Assembly (NCBI GenBank): GCA_049515175.1
Contig: JBEKUI010000038.1
Coordinates: forward strand, 1-22,209
Reading direction: 5' to 3'
DNA from: JACQNR01 sp049515175
GTDB taxonomy: Bacteria; Acidobacteriota; Terriglobia; UBA7540
Length of the DNA stretch: 22,209 nucleotides
Both the position numbers and the translations under genes were made by a program. This document shows, one piece after another, positions 6,001-13,933 of this stretch (positions are counted from its first letter, which is position 1; every line of letters starts with the position of its first letter). Below the pieces are notes generated by a model, which did not search any database, was not told the DNA's origin, and worked only from the letters and a program-made list of their open reading frames with translations.

Positions 6001-7281
6001 ATGCCTTCCCTGCTCATTCAAAGTGGACACGTCCTCTCGCCCGAAGACGGCCTGGATGGCGAGCTCGACATCCTCGTCGAAGATGGCGTGATTCGCCAGA
6101 TTGCACCCCATCTCACCGGACCCGCCGATGAAACTCTCGACGCGCGGGGGCAGGTCGTCGCGCCCGGATTTATCGACATTCACGTCCATTTGCGCGAGCC
6201 GGGCGGAGAAATCTCCGAGACGATAGAATCTGGACTTCGCGCGGCGGTCGCCGGCGGCTTCACGGCCGTCTGCCCGATGCCCAACACGAAGCCCATTATC
6301 GACCGACCGGAACTCGTGCGCGCCACGATCGAGAAGGCGCAAAAACTCGGCCTGGCGCGCGTCTTCCCCATCGCTGCCGTTTCGATGGAAAGCCAGGGCG
6401 AATCGCTGGTGGATATGGCGGGGCTGGTCGCGACCGGCGCGGTGGCGTTTTCCGATGACGGCCGGCCCGTGAAGACGGCGGGGCTGATGCGCCGGGCCTT
6501 GGAAAAGGCGAAGTCCCTCTCCGTGCCCATCATCGACCATTGCGAGGAGCCCAGTCTGACCGGGCTCGGAGTGATGAACGAAGGTCCGGTCGCCGAGCGC
6601 CTGAAGCTGCGCGGCGTGCCCAACAGTTCGGAAGATGTTTGCGTGTCACGCGACCTGATTCTGGCGGAATCTACGGGCGCGCACCTGCACGTGGCGCATC
6701 TCTCCACGGCGCGCGCCGTGGAGATGGTTCGCGTGGGAAAGCGGCGCGGCATCCGCGTGACCTGCGAAGTCACGCCGCATCACTTCACCCTTACGGATGA
6801 AGCCGTCGCGCAGTACGGCACAAACGCCAAAATGAACCCGCCTCTGCGCAGCGCCAAGGATCGGGACGCGGTGCTGGCTGGGATCGCCGAGGGCGCCGTG
6901 GATTGCCTCGCCACCGACCACGCCCCGCACGCCCCGGAACTGAAGGCCAAGCCGATGGCCGAAGCGCCCAACGGCGTGATCGGCCTCGAGACCGCACTGC
7001 CGCTGGCTCTCATGCAGCTTGTCGATACGGGTAAGCTCTCGCTCGCCCACCTCGTGGTGCTGATGAGCACGAATCCCGCGCGCATCATCAATCAGTCACT
7101 CGGCCGCCTGAAAGTGGGCGGCGCCGCCGATATCACCGTTTTCGATCCCTCTCTCGAATGGACCTACCGCGCCGCCGAGGGCCGCTCCAAAAGCCGCAAC
7201 TCCCCCTTCGATGGCTGGAAGCTGAAAGGCGCCGCCACGGCTACCATTGTCGCAGGACGAATCGTGTATCAAAGGTTATAG
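6001..7281 (+). CDS. pyrC: Dihydroorotase, class I
   Basis: It catalyses reversible cyclisation of carbamoyl-aspartate to dihydroorotate in pyrimidine synthesis. The 426-aa amidohydrolase shows GFIDIHVHLREPG (56-68) with the metal-binding HxH, MPNTKP (93-98), SDDG (151-154), DHCEEPS (179-185), CEVTPHHF (255-262) and ATDHAPH (304-310) with the catalytic Asp306. SRNSPFDGW near the C terminus is typical of class I enzymes. The frame is open back to 5869, but ATG 6001 matches the family start and fits the extended -10 promoter. No pyrB is adjacent, although class I PyrC is often encoded beside and bound to PyrB. pyrF and pyrE lie convergently downstream. Confidence 0.97.
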   Translation: MPSLLIQSGHVLSPEDGLDGELDILVEDGVIRQIAPHLTGPADETLDARGQVVAPGFIDIHVHLREPGGEISETIESGLRAAVAGGFTAVCPMPNTKPIIDRPELVRATIEKAQKLGLARVFPIAAVSMESQGESLVDMAGLVATGAVAFSDDGRPVKTAGLMRRALEKAKSLSVPIIDHCEEPSLTGLGVMNEGPVAERLKLRGVPNSSEDVCVSRDLILAESTGAHLHVAHLSTARAVEMVRVGKRRGIRVTCEVTPHHFTLTDEAVAQYGTNAKMNPPLRSAKDRDAVLAGIAEGAVDCLATDHAPHAPELKAKPMAEAPNGVIGLETALPLALMQLVDTGKLSLAHLVVLMSTNPARIINQSLGRLKVGGAADITVFDPSLEWTYRAAEGRSKSRNSPFDGWKLKGAATATIVAGRIVYQRL

Positions 7282-7301
7282 CGCAAAGTCCGCCGATCGA
7301 C

Positions 7302-7367
7302 CTGGTGGGTCTTCAACTCTGCAGGGAAGAACCGTCCGCAGAGGGGGCGGACACGGCCCACGCTGTG
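7302..7367. other. Stem-loops between convergent pyrC and pyrE
   Basis: The gap holds an inner stem GTCCGC/GCGGAC (7334-7339 with 7347-7352) and an outer pair GTGGG/CCCAC at its ends. pyrE ends in GTAG on the minus strand here. It may terminate both directions, but no T-tract supports an ordinary intrinsic terminator. Confidence 0.3.
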
Positions 7368-7943
7368 CTACTTCTTAGCGCGGCTGCCGGGTTTGACGGC
7401 GGGGATGCCCGACTGGCAGAGGGGGCAATCGGCGGGGTCGTAATTCTTCACTTCCAGGGTGACGAGCGCGGCGCGCGGAATCCCCAAGTCAACCTTGCCG
7501 CCACTGCGGTCGATGAGCGAGCCGACGCCGACGACGCGGCCCCCCGCCTGCTCGACGGCGGTCATTGTCTCGCGCGTCGAGCCGCCGGTGGTGACGACGT
7601 CTTCGACCACCAACGTGGGTTCGCCGGGCTCCAGACTGAACCCGCGGCGCAGCGTCATCGCGCCTTCCTGGCGCTCGGTGAAGAGCGCCCGCACGCCCAG
7701 CGCCCGCGCGACTTCGTGCGAAACGATCACGCCGCCCAGGGCCGGCGCGGCCACGACCTTCGCGCCCAGATGTTTGAGTTTCTCGGCGAGCTCCGAGCAG
7801 AGCTGCTCCGCCACGCGCGGATGCTGCAACACCAGCGCGCACTGGATGTAACGGTTGCTGTGCAGCCCCGAGGAAAGAATGAAGTGCCCTTCCAGCACCG
7901 CCGAGTGCTGGCGGAAGATTTCTAGGATTTCGTTTTCGGTCAT
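7368..7943 (-). CDS. pyrE: Orotate phosphoribosyltransferase
   Basis: It makes OMP from orotate and PRPP. The 191-aa product (ATG 7943, MTENEILEIFRQ) contains HFILSSGLHSNRY (20-32), the PRPP-binding motif LVVEDVVTTGGS (111-122) and the flexible-loop segment FTERQEG (88-94). The C terminus DCPLCQSGIPAVKPGSR, with a Cys pair at 173/176, is seen in some bacterial PyrE forms. The frame is open upstream to 8135, inside pyrF; that part is spurious. It follows pyrF by 49 nt, with a GTAG palindrome in the gap, so both are probably one transcript. Confidence 0.96.
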   Translation of the reverse strand: MTENEILEIFRQHSAVLEGHFILSSGLHSNRYIQCALVLQHPRVAEQLCSELAEKLKHLGAKVVAAPALGGVIVSHEVARALGVRALFTERQEGAMTLRRGFSLEPGEPTLVVEDVVTTGGSTRETMTAVEQAGGRVVGVGSLIDRSGGKVDLGIPRAALVTLEVKNYDPADCPLCQSGIPAVKPGSRAKK

Positions 7944-7961
7944 CGCGGTTCTAACCGTTTG

Positions 7962-7996
7962 GTAGCGAAATGTGCCGCTCTGAAGCCTGGCGCTAC
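7962..7996 (-). repeat. GTAG palindrome between pyrF and pyrE
   Basis: The segment is bounded by GTAGCG (7962-7967) and CGCTAC (7991-7996), a perfect 6-bp inverted repeat. Read on the minus strand it runs GTAGCGCCAGGCTTC, then AGAGCGGCAC, a mutated version of the argB-end element (GTAGCGCCGGGCTTCCGCCC). Its TAG is the pyrF stop. Confidence 0.6.
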
Positions 7997-8715
7997 AGCG
8001 CTGTCTCCATCTCCGCGACAATCGCGTCCGCGGCGGCGGCGGGGTCGGCGGCTGCGGTAATGGGGCGTCCCACGACAAGGTAGCTTGCGCCGGCTCGAAT
8101 CGCGCTGGCGGGCGTGGCGATGCGCACCTGGTCATTCACGTCAGCCGTCGCCGGCCGGATGCCGGGAGTTACGATTACGAAATCCGGGCCAACCGCCTGC
8201 CGAAGCGCCGCGATTTCGCGCGGAGAGGCAACGACTCCGTCAAGCCCTGCATCCCGCGCCAGCCGGGCAAGGCGGACCACGACTTCCTCCGGGCTGCCTG
8301 CGACGCCGAGTTGAGTCAAGTCTTCCGCCGCGAGGCTGGTCAAGACCGTGACGGCCAGCACCAGAGGCCGTCGTGCGCCTCCCAGTTCGCGCGTGCCCTC
8401 TTCCGCCCCCTCGCACGCCGCCTCCATCATTTTGCGACCGCCGGCAGCGTGGACGTTGAACAGGCTGACGCCGAGGTGGGCCGCCTGGCGTGCCGCCGAA
8501 CGCACGGTGTTGGGAATGTCGTGGAGTTTCAGGTCGAGGAAGACCTGCTCACCCTTCGCCCTGAGGAATCGCGGCAGGACGGGACCTTCGGCACTGAAGT
8601 TCTCCAGTCCCACTTTGAACATGCCCACGTGCCCACGCAGTCGTTCCGCCAGTCGAACGCCCGCCTCGGCAGTGGGGACATCCAGCGCCACAATCAGTTT
8701 TTCACGTGCGTCCAT
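7993..8715 (-). CDS. pyrF: Orotidine 5'-phosphate decarboxylase
   Basis: It decarboxylates OMP to UMP. The 240-aa TIM barrel begins DAREKLIVALDVP and has the catalytic tetrad segment FLDLKLHDIPNT (59-70; D61, K63, D66), Lys34 in FKVG, TVLTS, VVASPREIAAL, TPGIRP and a final VVGRPIT phosphate-binding motif. Normal length for the bacterial short form. Upstream by 171 nt is the conserved protein at 8887-9459; a promoter candidate lies at 8764-8792. Its stop TAG is part of the palindrome at 7962-7996. Confidence 0.97.
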   Translation of the reverse strand: MDAREKLIVALDVPTAEAGVRLAERLRGHVGMFKVGLENFSAEGPVLPRFLRAKGEQVFLDLKLHDIPNTVRSAARQAAHLGVSLFNVHAAGGRKMMEAACEGAEEGTRELGGARRPLVLAVTVLTSLAAEDLTQLGVAGSPEEVVVRLARLARDAGLDGVVASPREIAALRQAVGPDFVIVTPGIRPATADVNDQVRIATPASAIRAGASYLVVGRPITAAADPAAAADAIVAEMETAL

Positions 8716-8763
8716 GTTTGCTCGCTTGTAGCAGCGCCGCGTCGCCGCAGTGCCCAGCTTTTC

Positions 8764-8792
8764 ATTCTAGGGGAAGCGCCGCGAAAGTTGAA
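8764..8792 (-). promoter_or_regulatory. Possible pyrF-pyrE promoter
   Basis: Minus strand TTCAAC (8792-8787), 17 bp, TAGAAT (8769-8764). The -10 matches 5 of 6; the -35 is weak. Start near 8757 leaves about 42 nt of leader. Confidence 0.4.
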
Positions 8793-8872
8793 TCGGAAAG
8801 TGCGGGTGAAATCCGCCATGGCCACGACGAAGGCTGCGGCGCCTCTCGCGGAGCGTCAAGATCCGGACACGG

Positions 8873-8889
8873 GGCACCGGCCGGCGCTA
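8873..8889 (-). repeat. Short REP-like remnant at the end of the conserved protein gene
   Basis: The minus strand reads TAGCGCCGG-CCGGTGCC after a T. It looks like the argB-end element with its loop and inner stem removed. The TAG is the stop codon of the 8887-9459 gene. Weaker than the others because the G of GTAG is a T. Confidence 0.35.
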
Positions 8890-9459
8890 AGACGCCTTGC
8901 CATCTTCGCGGTGATTTGAGAGCAATCGCTGAAACTCCTCGGACTGCTTGCGAATCTCCAGCCAGTCGAAGAAGAGGTCGGAGGTCTCCAGCCAAACGTG
9001 GAACCAGCGGGCGATCTCCCTTTTCTCCTGGCGCTTCTCGGCGCGCACGCGGGGATTGGCGCCAATGCTCTCCGCGCGCTGCTTGCCGCGCAGCACGAGC
9101 GCGCGCACCAGCGAGGTCCCGACACGGTCGGAAGCCTCGCGATACTCGCGGTAGAGGGCATCCAGTTTCTGTAGGGATTGCTCGGCGCTTGCCAGGTCAC
9201 GAAACTGCAGCGTGCCATTCACCCGGCTGGCATACGGCTCCTCCAGCCAGGGGTCAACAAAGCGGTCCTGATAATCGACCCGAGTTCCGGCTTCACGGAG
9301 GACGCTGGCAATATAGGAGAGAGAAGTCGCTTGCTCAGCTCCGAGGCGCTCGCGCAGCTCCCTCTGGAGGGCGCGAATCTCGCGCTCCCCGGCGCGCTCG
9401 AGGCCTCTCTCGCGCCAAAGCGCGAGGATGAGCTGTCTCTTGCTCTGCTTTTTCGGCAC
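8887..9459 (-). CDS. Conserved uncharacterised protein downstream of mltG
   Basis: The 190-aa product is soluble, highly charged and probably mostly helical, without signal peptide or TM segment. The N terminus PKKQSKRQLILALWRERG is basic. Further in are SYIASVLREAG (48-58), a long helical LQKLDALYREYREASDRVG, then EIARWFHVWLETSDLFFDWL and a C-terminal RKQSEEFQRLL. I know no assigned function; the well-defined aromatic C-terminal segment argues for a real protein. The GTG start lies 125 nt inside the mltG frame and has only a distant GAAGG upstream, suggesting translational coupling. The stop TAG lies in a short palindrome. Confidence 0.8.
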   Translation of the reverse strand: MPKKQSKRQLILALWRERGLERAGEREIRALQRELRERLGAEQATSLSYIASVLREAGTRVDYQDRFVDPWLEEPYASRVNGTLQFRDLASAEQSLQKLDALYREYREASDRVGTSLVRALVLRGKQRAESIGANPRVRAEKRQEKREIARWFHVWLETSDLFFDWLEIRKQSEEFQRLLSNHREDGKAS

Positions 9460-10555
9460 CTTGATTCGATTTTGCCTTCACGCCTTGGTTTCCGAGCTGC
9501 AAGGAGCCGGGGTTCGTCCGCCCAAACCCCGCGGAGGCAGCGCGGTCTGTCTGCCGAAGCACTGCCACTTCACGACGATATCGTGCCACGTTCTTCTGAT
9601 GCTCCGCAAGCGTGCGCGCAAAAATATGCCCGCCGTGCAGGTTGCTGACGAAATACAGGTACGGCGTGGCTGCGGGATGGAGGGCGGCACGGATCGAGGC
9701 CTCGCCGGGACTGGCTATCGGTCCGGGAGGAAGCCCCGCGTAGCGGTAAGTGTTGTAGGGAGAATCGAACTGCAAATCACTTTGCTGGATGAGTCCGATG
9801 GGTCGCCCGTCGAGCCGCGCCGCGTAGATCACGGTCGGATCGCATTGCAGCGGCATGCGCTTCGCCAGGCGGTTCGTGAACACGCCGGCGATCAGCGGCC
9901 GCTCTTCCGGCGACGGGGTTTCCTTTTCCACCAGCGATGCGAGCGTCAGCACCTCGCGCAGATTGGCATGGGGCAAAGGATCTCCTGCTCCCGCGGGAGT
10001 CTCCCAAACTCGCCGGAAACGCCCCAGCATGGCGGCGATGACCGTCGGTGCATTCGCGCTGCGAGGGAAGCGGTAGGTGTCTGGAAAAAGAAATCCTTCC
10101 AGGCTTGCCGCCCCCGGATCAAGATCCTGAATCGCCTCGGCGCGTTGGCTGGCGCGCAGGAAATCTTGCGGACTGATGCCCAGCCGCTGGGACAGGATGC
10201 GCGCCATGTCGAAGCGGTCGGAGCCTTCGGGGATCACGACGGTGTGCAGGTACACGTCGCCATGAATCAGTTTGCGATAGACATCGATGGGCCGCAGCGG
10301 CCGGTCGAAAAGGTACTCTCCGGCTTTCAAGCTGCGGCGCGGACGGCCCAGCGTGTAGCAGACGAGGAAAGGCCAGCGGGAAGCCAGAACGCCGCGATCG
10401 ACGAGCCGGCGCGCTGTCTCCAGAGCGGGGGTGCCGGGTTCGAGAGTCAGGAAGAGGTTGCCGGCGTAACCGCGAAAGGGGCGGTAGAGAACGTAAGCGG
10501 TCCAGCCCGCGGCGGCGAGCGCCAGAACGACGCTGATCAGGATGGCACGCTTCAC
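9335..10555 (-). CDS. mltG: Endolytic murein transglycosylase MltG (YceG-like)
   Basis: MltG cleaves nascent peptidoglycan strands at the inner membrane. The 406-aa protein has an N-terminal TM anchor (res 4-24) and the YceG domain: EGFLFPDTYRFP (153-164), the catalytic Glu in ASLVEKET (E210), LQCDPTVIYA (236-245) and SPYNTYRYAGLPPGPIASPG (265-284). GGHIFARTLAEHQKNVARYR (308-327) is the usual C-terminal end. About 70 more residues, Arg/Ala/Glu-rich and not family-like, run into the next gene. The GTG start overlaps the ruvX stop by four bases, implying coupling. Confidence 0.95.
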   Translation of the reverse strand: MKRAILISVVLALAAAGWTAYVLYRPFRGYAGNLFLTLEPGTPALETARRLVDRGVLASRWPFLVCYTLGRPRRSLKAGEYLFDRPLRPIDVYRKLIHGDVYLHTVVIPEGSDRFDMARILSQRLGISPQDFLRASQRAEAIQDLDPGAASLEGFLFPDTYRFPRSANAPTVIAAMLGRFRRVWETPAGAGDPLPHANLREVLTLASLVEKETPSPEERPLIAGVFTNRLAKRMPLQCDPTVIYAARLDGRPIGLIQQSDLQFDSPYNTYRYAGLPPGPIASPGEASIRAALHPAATPYLYFVSNLHGGHIFARTLAEHQKNVARYRREVAVLRQTDRAASAGFGRTNPGSLQLGNQGVKAKSNQGAEKAEQETAHPRALARERPRARRGARDSRPPEGAARAPRS

Positions 10556-11010
10556 GGCGATTCCTTCTCTGCGGCGGCCTGCCGGGCGAGCTCGTTGGCG
10601 TGAAAGTCGAGATAGCTTTGCAGGAGCAGCGTAGCGGAAACCCGGTCCCGGGCGCGGCGGCGTTTCTCAATTCCCATGCCGGAGGAGCGCAGCATGCGCA
10701 ACGCCTCGGCCGTGGTCAACCGCTCGTCCCAGAGCTCGATGGGGCAGTCGAGACGTCGGGCCAGTTTCCCGACGAAAGCCGCGACCTGGCGGGACATCGA
10801 CGTATCACCGCCCGTGTGGCTCACCGGGTTGCCCACGATCACGCGTTCTGCGCCGTGCTCGCTCACGAGTTCGCGGATGTGTTTCAGGTCGTCGTCCAGA
10901 CGGGTACGCTCGAGCGTCGGCAGTCCCTGCGCCGTGATGCCCAGCGCGTCCGAGACCGCCAACCCCATCCTCTTCAGTCCGAAATCAATCGCCAGGATTC
11001 TTCCGCTCAC
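10552..11010 (-). CDS. ruvX: RuvX/YqgF family RNase H-fold nuclease
   Basis: RuvX (YqgF) is an RNase H-fold nuclease implicated in 16S rRNA 5'-end maturation and in resolving Holliday junctions. Using GTG 11010 the product is 152 aa, beginning SGRILAIDFGLKRMGLAVSD with the catalytic Asp9. It contains IVGNPVSHTGGDTSMS, WDERLTTAEALRML and RDRVSATLLLQSYLD, carrying the other conserved acidic residues. I prefer this start to the TTG at 11049 because GGAG stands seven bases upstream and the length fits the family. It overlaps mltG by GTGA. Confidence 0.95.
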   Translation of the reverse strand: MSGRILAIDFGLKRMGLAVSDALGITAQGLPTLERTRLDDDLKHIRELVSEHGAERVIVGNPVSHTGGDTSMSRQVAAFVGKLARRLDCPIELWDERLTTAEALRMLRSSGMGIEKRRRARDRVSATLLLQSYLDFHANELARQAAAEKESP

Positions 11011-11040
11011 CCGTCTGCTCCGCGATGGATCGCTGAGGCC

Positions 11041-11076
11041 ATGATACAACGGTTCGCCCTTGCGCCCACAGGCGCA
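11041..11076 (-). other. Hairpin and possible ruvX promoter after the arg operon
   Basis: The 112-nt gap between argA and ruvX contains the perfect stem TGCGCC-CACA-GGCGCA (11061-11076), which might mark the end of arg mRNA, though without a T-tract. Downstream on the minus strand TATCAT (11046-11041) may be a -10 for ruvX; the -35 is poor. Confidence 0.3.
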
Positions 11077-11122
11077 CGAAGCTTCGCGTCGGGGAAGAAT
11101 CTCCTCGCTTACCTGTGGTTGA

Positions 11123-11686
11123 TTAGGAGGAAGCTTTGGCGAGTTCCAGGGCGGCCTCGGCTTTGCCGGCGGTGCGGGCCTCGAGGTCGATGACCATCGC
11201 CTTCTCGTCGCACTGGAAATACTTGGGGCATTGCAGGCAGTCGCGCCAGACTTTGGTGGGAAAACGTTCGCGCGGCACTTCGCGGAAGCCCAGCTTCTCG
11301 AAAAAGCCGGGCACCACCGTCAAAGCAAACGTCGTCTTCAAGCCGAAGCTCTCGGCCTCGTCCAGGAGGTGTGCGATAATGGCGCGGCCCAGGCCGCGGC
11401 TGAGGGTGCCGGGCGCAACGCAGAGCGAGCGCACTTCAGCCAGCTCGGCGCTGTAAAACTTCAGCGCGCCACAGGCCGTGACCGCGCCTTCCTCTTCCGC
11501 GACGGTGAATTCCCAGACGTTTTCGTAGAGCTCCACCAGCGGCCGGGGCAGCGTGATGCGCTTCTCGGCGTAGTGATTGATGAGCTGGAACAGCGTCGGA
11601 ACGTCGCGCAGCTCGGCTTTGCGAATGGTCAGCAGATTTTCTCCCTGGTGCGGCGGTCTCTGACCGCCGGCCGGCGATGAGGACAT
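11123..11686 (-). CDS. argA: N-acetylglutamate synthase, short GNAT type
   Basis: It should acetylate glutamate from acetyl-CoA, the first step of arginine synthesis. The 187-aa GNAT protein has IRKAELRDVPTLFQLI (21-36), the acetyl-CoA loop SRGLGRA (96-102) and VPGFFEKLGFREV, then a C-terminal Cys cluster DCLQCPKYFQCDEKAM (C150, C153, C159) typical of this single-domain NAGS class. Its place as last gene of argCBDF supports the role. The start is doubtful: ATG 11686 encodes 17-19 residues from a GTAG palindrome, while GGGAG stands just before two CTG codons (11635, 11632) that match the family start. Another GNAT substrate is possible but unlikely here. Confidence 0.85.
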   Translation of the reverse strand: MSSSPAGGQRPPHQGENLLTIRKAELRDVPTLFQLINHYAEKRITLPRPLVELYENVWEFTVAEEEGAVTACGALKFYSAELAEVRSLCVAPGTLSRGLGRAIIAHLLDEAESFGLKTTFALTVVPGFFEKLGFREVPRERFPTKVWRDCLQCPKYFQCDEKAMVIDLEARTAGKAEAALELAKASS

Positions 11687-11695
11687 CGCCGCTAC
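11652..11695 (-). repeat. Double GTAG palindrome at the argF/argA junction
   Basis: On the minus strand GTAG (11695-11692) leads into stem GGCGATG-TCCT-CATCGCC (11690-11673) and then GGCGGTC-AGA-GACCGCC (11668-11652). The annotated ATG of argA lies inside the first stem. The second stem matches the trmD-end element. Confidence 0.65.
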
Positions 11696-11699
11696 AGCC

Positions 11700-12671
11700 C
11701 TAAGCCCGGCCGTTGCCGTTCTGCATAAGTAGCAGGAGCAGCGCCTTCTGCACGTGCAGCCGGTTCTCGGCCTGATCGAACGCCACCGACTGCGGTGAAT
11801 CGATGACGCCGTCGGTCACTTCCTGCCCGCGGTGCGCCGGAAGACAATGCATGAACACCGCCGACGGGTCGGCGGCGGCCATCAAGCTCTCAGTGACGCG
11901 GAAGCGTGGGAAGACCTGGGAGCGCAAATGCGCGGCGTATTCCTGGCCCATGCTCGCCCACACGTCGGTGTAGACGGCGTGGACTCCCGCCACGGCTTCC
12001 ACCGGGTCGTGGAAGAGATTAATCTTCGCACCCGTCTTGCGCCCGCAGAGGCGCGCTTCCTCGACGATCTCCGCCCGGGGCTCGAAACCGGCGGGCGTAG
12101 CGACATTCACCGAGACTCCCAGCTTGGCGCCGGTGATCATCAGCGAGTGGCTGACGTTGTTGCCGTCGCCCACGAACGCCAGCTTCAGTCCCTTGAGGCG
12201 TCCGAACTTTTCCGCCAGGGTGAAGTAATCGGCAAGCGCCTGGCAGGGATGGAGCAGGTCGGTGAGGGCGTTGATCACCGGGATCGAGGCGTGCTCGGCC
12301 AGCTCTTCGACGGCGGAATGCGCAAACGTCCGTGCCACGATGCCATGCACCCAGCGGTCGAGGTTACGCGCCACGTCCTTGATGGCCTCGCGCTCGCCCA
12401 GGCGCGGTTTGGCATGGTCGAGATAAATGGCGTAGCCGCCCATGCTCGTCATGCCCACCTCGAAGGTGACGCGCGTGCGCAGCGAGGGCTTCTCGAAGAT
12501 CATGGCGAGTTGCTTGCCCTGCAGGGCCTGCGTGTAGGCGCCGGGCGCGCTCTTCACGCGCTCGGCGAGCTGGAAGATGAGGTCGAGATCCCGGCGGCCA
12601 AGATCCTTGTCCGCAACCAGGTCTTGGACACTCAGGGTTTCTGGCTTCTCCAGAGTCATTACGGGTGTCAT
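11700..12671 (-). CDS. argF: Ornithine carbamoyltransferase
   Basis: It converts ornithine and carbamoyl phosphate to citrulline. The 323-aa protein has the carbamoyl-phosphate loop KPSLRTR (61-67), an SLRTR variant of STRTR, then HPCQALADY (141-149), FVGDGNNVSHSL (166-177) and MHCLPAHRG (274-282). These favour ornithine rather than N-acetylornithine carbamoyltransferase. ATG 12671 overlaps the argD TGA as ATGA, so translation is coupled; a second ATG at 12659 is possible. Upstream open frame to 13211 is antisense-like shadow of argD. Stop TAG is 13 nt before the argA ATG. Confidence 0.97.
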   Translation of the reverse strand: MTPVMTLEKPETLSVQDLVADKDLGRRDLDLIFQLAERVKSAPGAYTQALQGKQLAMIFEKPSLRTRVTFEVGMTSMGGYAIYLDHAKPRLGEREAIKDVARNLDRWVHGIVARTFAHSAVEELAEHASIPVINALTDLLHPCQALADYFTLAEKFGRLKGLKLAFVGDGNNVSHSLMITGAKLGVSVNVATPAGFEPRAEIVEEARLCGRKTGAKINLFHDPVEAVAGVHAVYTDVWASMGQEYAAHLRSQVFPRFRVTESLMAAADPSAVFMHCLPAHRGQEVTDGVIDSPQSVAFDQAENRLHVQKALLLLLMQNGNGRA

Positions 12672-13897
12672 GCGGTCACCTCTTTCTTCTCGTTGACAGG
12701 GAGCGAGGCGAGGATCGGGCGCAAAGCGGCGATCAATTCGTCGATGTCGTGCCTCTCCACGATGAAGGGCGGCAGAAAACGCAATACCTTTTCCTGCGTG
12801 CAGTTGATCAGAAATCCGGCTTCGAGCATCTGGCGCATCACGCCTTTGCCGGCGACTTCCAGCTCGGCGGCGAGGATCAGCCCTTCGCCGCGCACTTCGC
12901 GGATTACGGGCAGTTCCGCCTGCAAGCTTTCGAGCTGGCGGCGGAAGTAAGCGCCCACGTCGCGCACGTGCTCGAGCACCCCGCGCCGCTCCAGGATTTC
13001 CAGAACTTTGAGCGCCAGATGGCACTGCAGCGGCCCGCCACCGAACGTCGTGCCATGCATGCCCGGCGAAAAGGCCTGCGCCGCGCCCTCGCGGGCGATG
13101 ATCGCGGAGAGCGGCAGGCCCGCCGCGAGCGGCTTCGCCACCACCACGACGTCGGGCCGGAGCGCGTAGCGTTGGTAGGCAAACCAGCGGCCCGTCCTCC
13201 CCAGCCCGCACTGAATCTCATCGGCAATCAGGAGCGCGTCATTCGCCCGGCAGAGTTCTTGGGCGGTCTTGAGGAATTCCTCGCTCAGCTCCACCACGCC
13301 GCCCTCACCCTGAATCACTTCGAGCAGGATGGCGGCGACGCGCGGCGAAAAACTCTCGCGCAAATGCGCCACGTCGTTCAGGCGCACAAAGCGGACGCCG
13401 GGGACGAGCGGCTCAAACGGCTTGCGATATTTCTCCGGCCAAGTGACCGAAAGCGCGCCCAGCGTGCGCCCGTGGAAGGAATTTTCCATCGCCAGGATCT
13501 CGTAGCGCTGGAAGGGCTCCGCCGGGTGGTGCTTGCGCGCATAGGCGCGTGCGAGCTTGATGGCGCCCTCGATGGCCTCCGTGCCGGTGTTGCCGAAAAA
13601 TACGCGGTCGAGCCCGGCGTGTTGCGCCAGTTTCTCCGCCAGCGGGCCCTGGTAGGGGTGGTAGATCAAATTGGAGACGTGCAGAATCGATTCCGACTCG
13701 GTGCGCAGCACCGCGGCGATTTCCGGGTGCGCGTAGCCGAGCGCGTTGACCGCCAGCCCGCCGAGAAAGTCGAGGTAGCGTTTGCCCCGATCGTCGTAAA
13801 GGTAGCAGCCCTCGCCTTTCACCGCCAGAATGGGCAGGCGGTCGTAGGTCGGGATCAGAACTTTCTTCTCGAGTTCGGCGATCTGGTTGAGGTTCAT
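12668..13897 (-). CDS. argD: Acetylornithine aminotransferase
   Basis: This PLP enzyme interconverts N-acetylglutamate semialdehyde and N-acetylornithine, and in many bacteria also succinyldiaminopimelate. The 409-aa class III aminotransferase shows FFGNTGTEAIEGAIKLAR (100-117), SFHGRTLGALS (140-150), IADEIQCGLGRTG (224-236; D226 binds the PLP ring nitrogen) and VVAKPLAAGLPL with the Schiff-base Lys255. GTG 13900 directly before ATG 13897 is an alternative start; GGAAAAG is upstream. The 57-nt gap to argB contains a GTAG palindrome. Confidence 0.97.
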   Translation of the reverse strand: MNLNQIAELEKKVLIPTYDRLPILAVKGEGCYLYDDRGKRYLDFLGGLAVNALGYAHPEIAAVLRTESESILHVSNLIYHPYQGPLAEKLAQHAGLDRVFFGNTGTEAIEGAIKLARAYARKHHPAEPFQRYEILAMENSFHGRTLGALSVTWPEKYRKPFEPLVPGVRFVRLNDVAHLRESFSPRVAAILLEVIQGEGGVVELSEEFLKTAQELCRANDALLIADEIQCGLGRTGRWFAYQRYALRPDVVVVAKPLAAGLPLSAIIAREGAAQAFSPGMHGTTFGGGPLQCHLALKVLEILERRGVLEHVRDVGAYFRRQLESLQAELPVIREVRGEGLILAAELEVAGKGVMRQMLEAGFLINCTQEKVLRFLPPFIVERHDIDELIAALRPILASLPVNEKKEVTA

Positions 13898-13933
13898 CAC
13901 GTTCTTTTCCGCGGCCGCCTTCCCGCGGGCACG

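Noticed and set aside
8728..8755. Another GTAG palindrome upstream of pyrF
   Set aside because: GTAG at 8728 is followed by GCGCCGCGTCGCCGC, but no clear stem or match to the other elements; probably chance.
12672..13211. Long N-terminal extension of ArgF
   Set aside because: It lies wholly within argD in another frame and is Arg/Ala-rich; ATGA coupling at 12671 gives the correct ArgF length.
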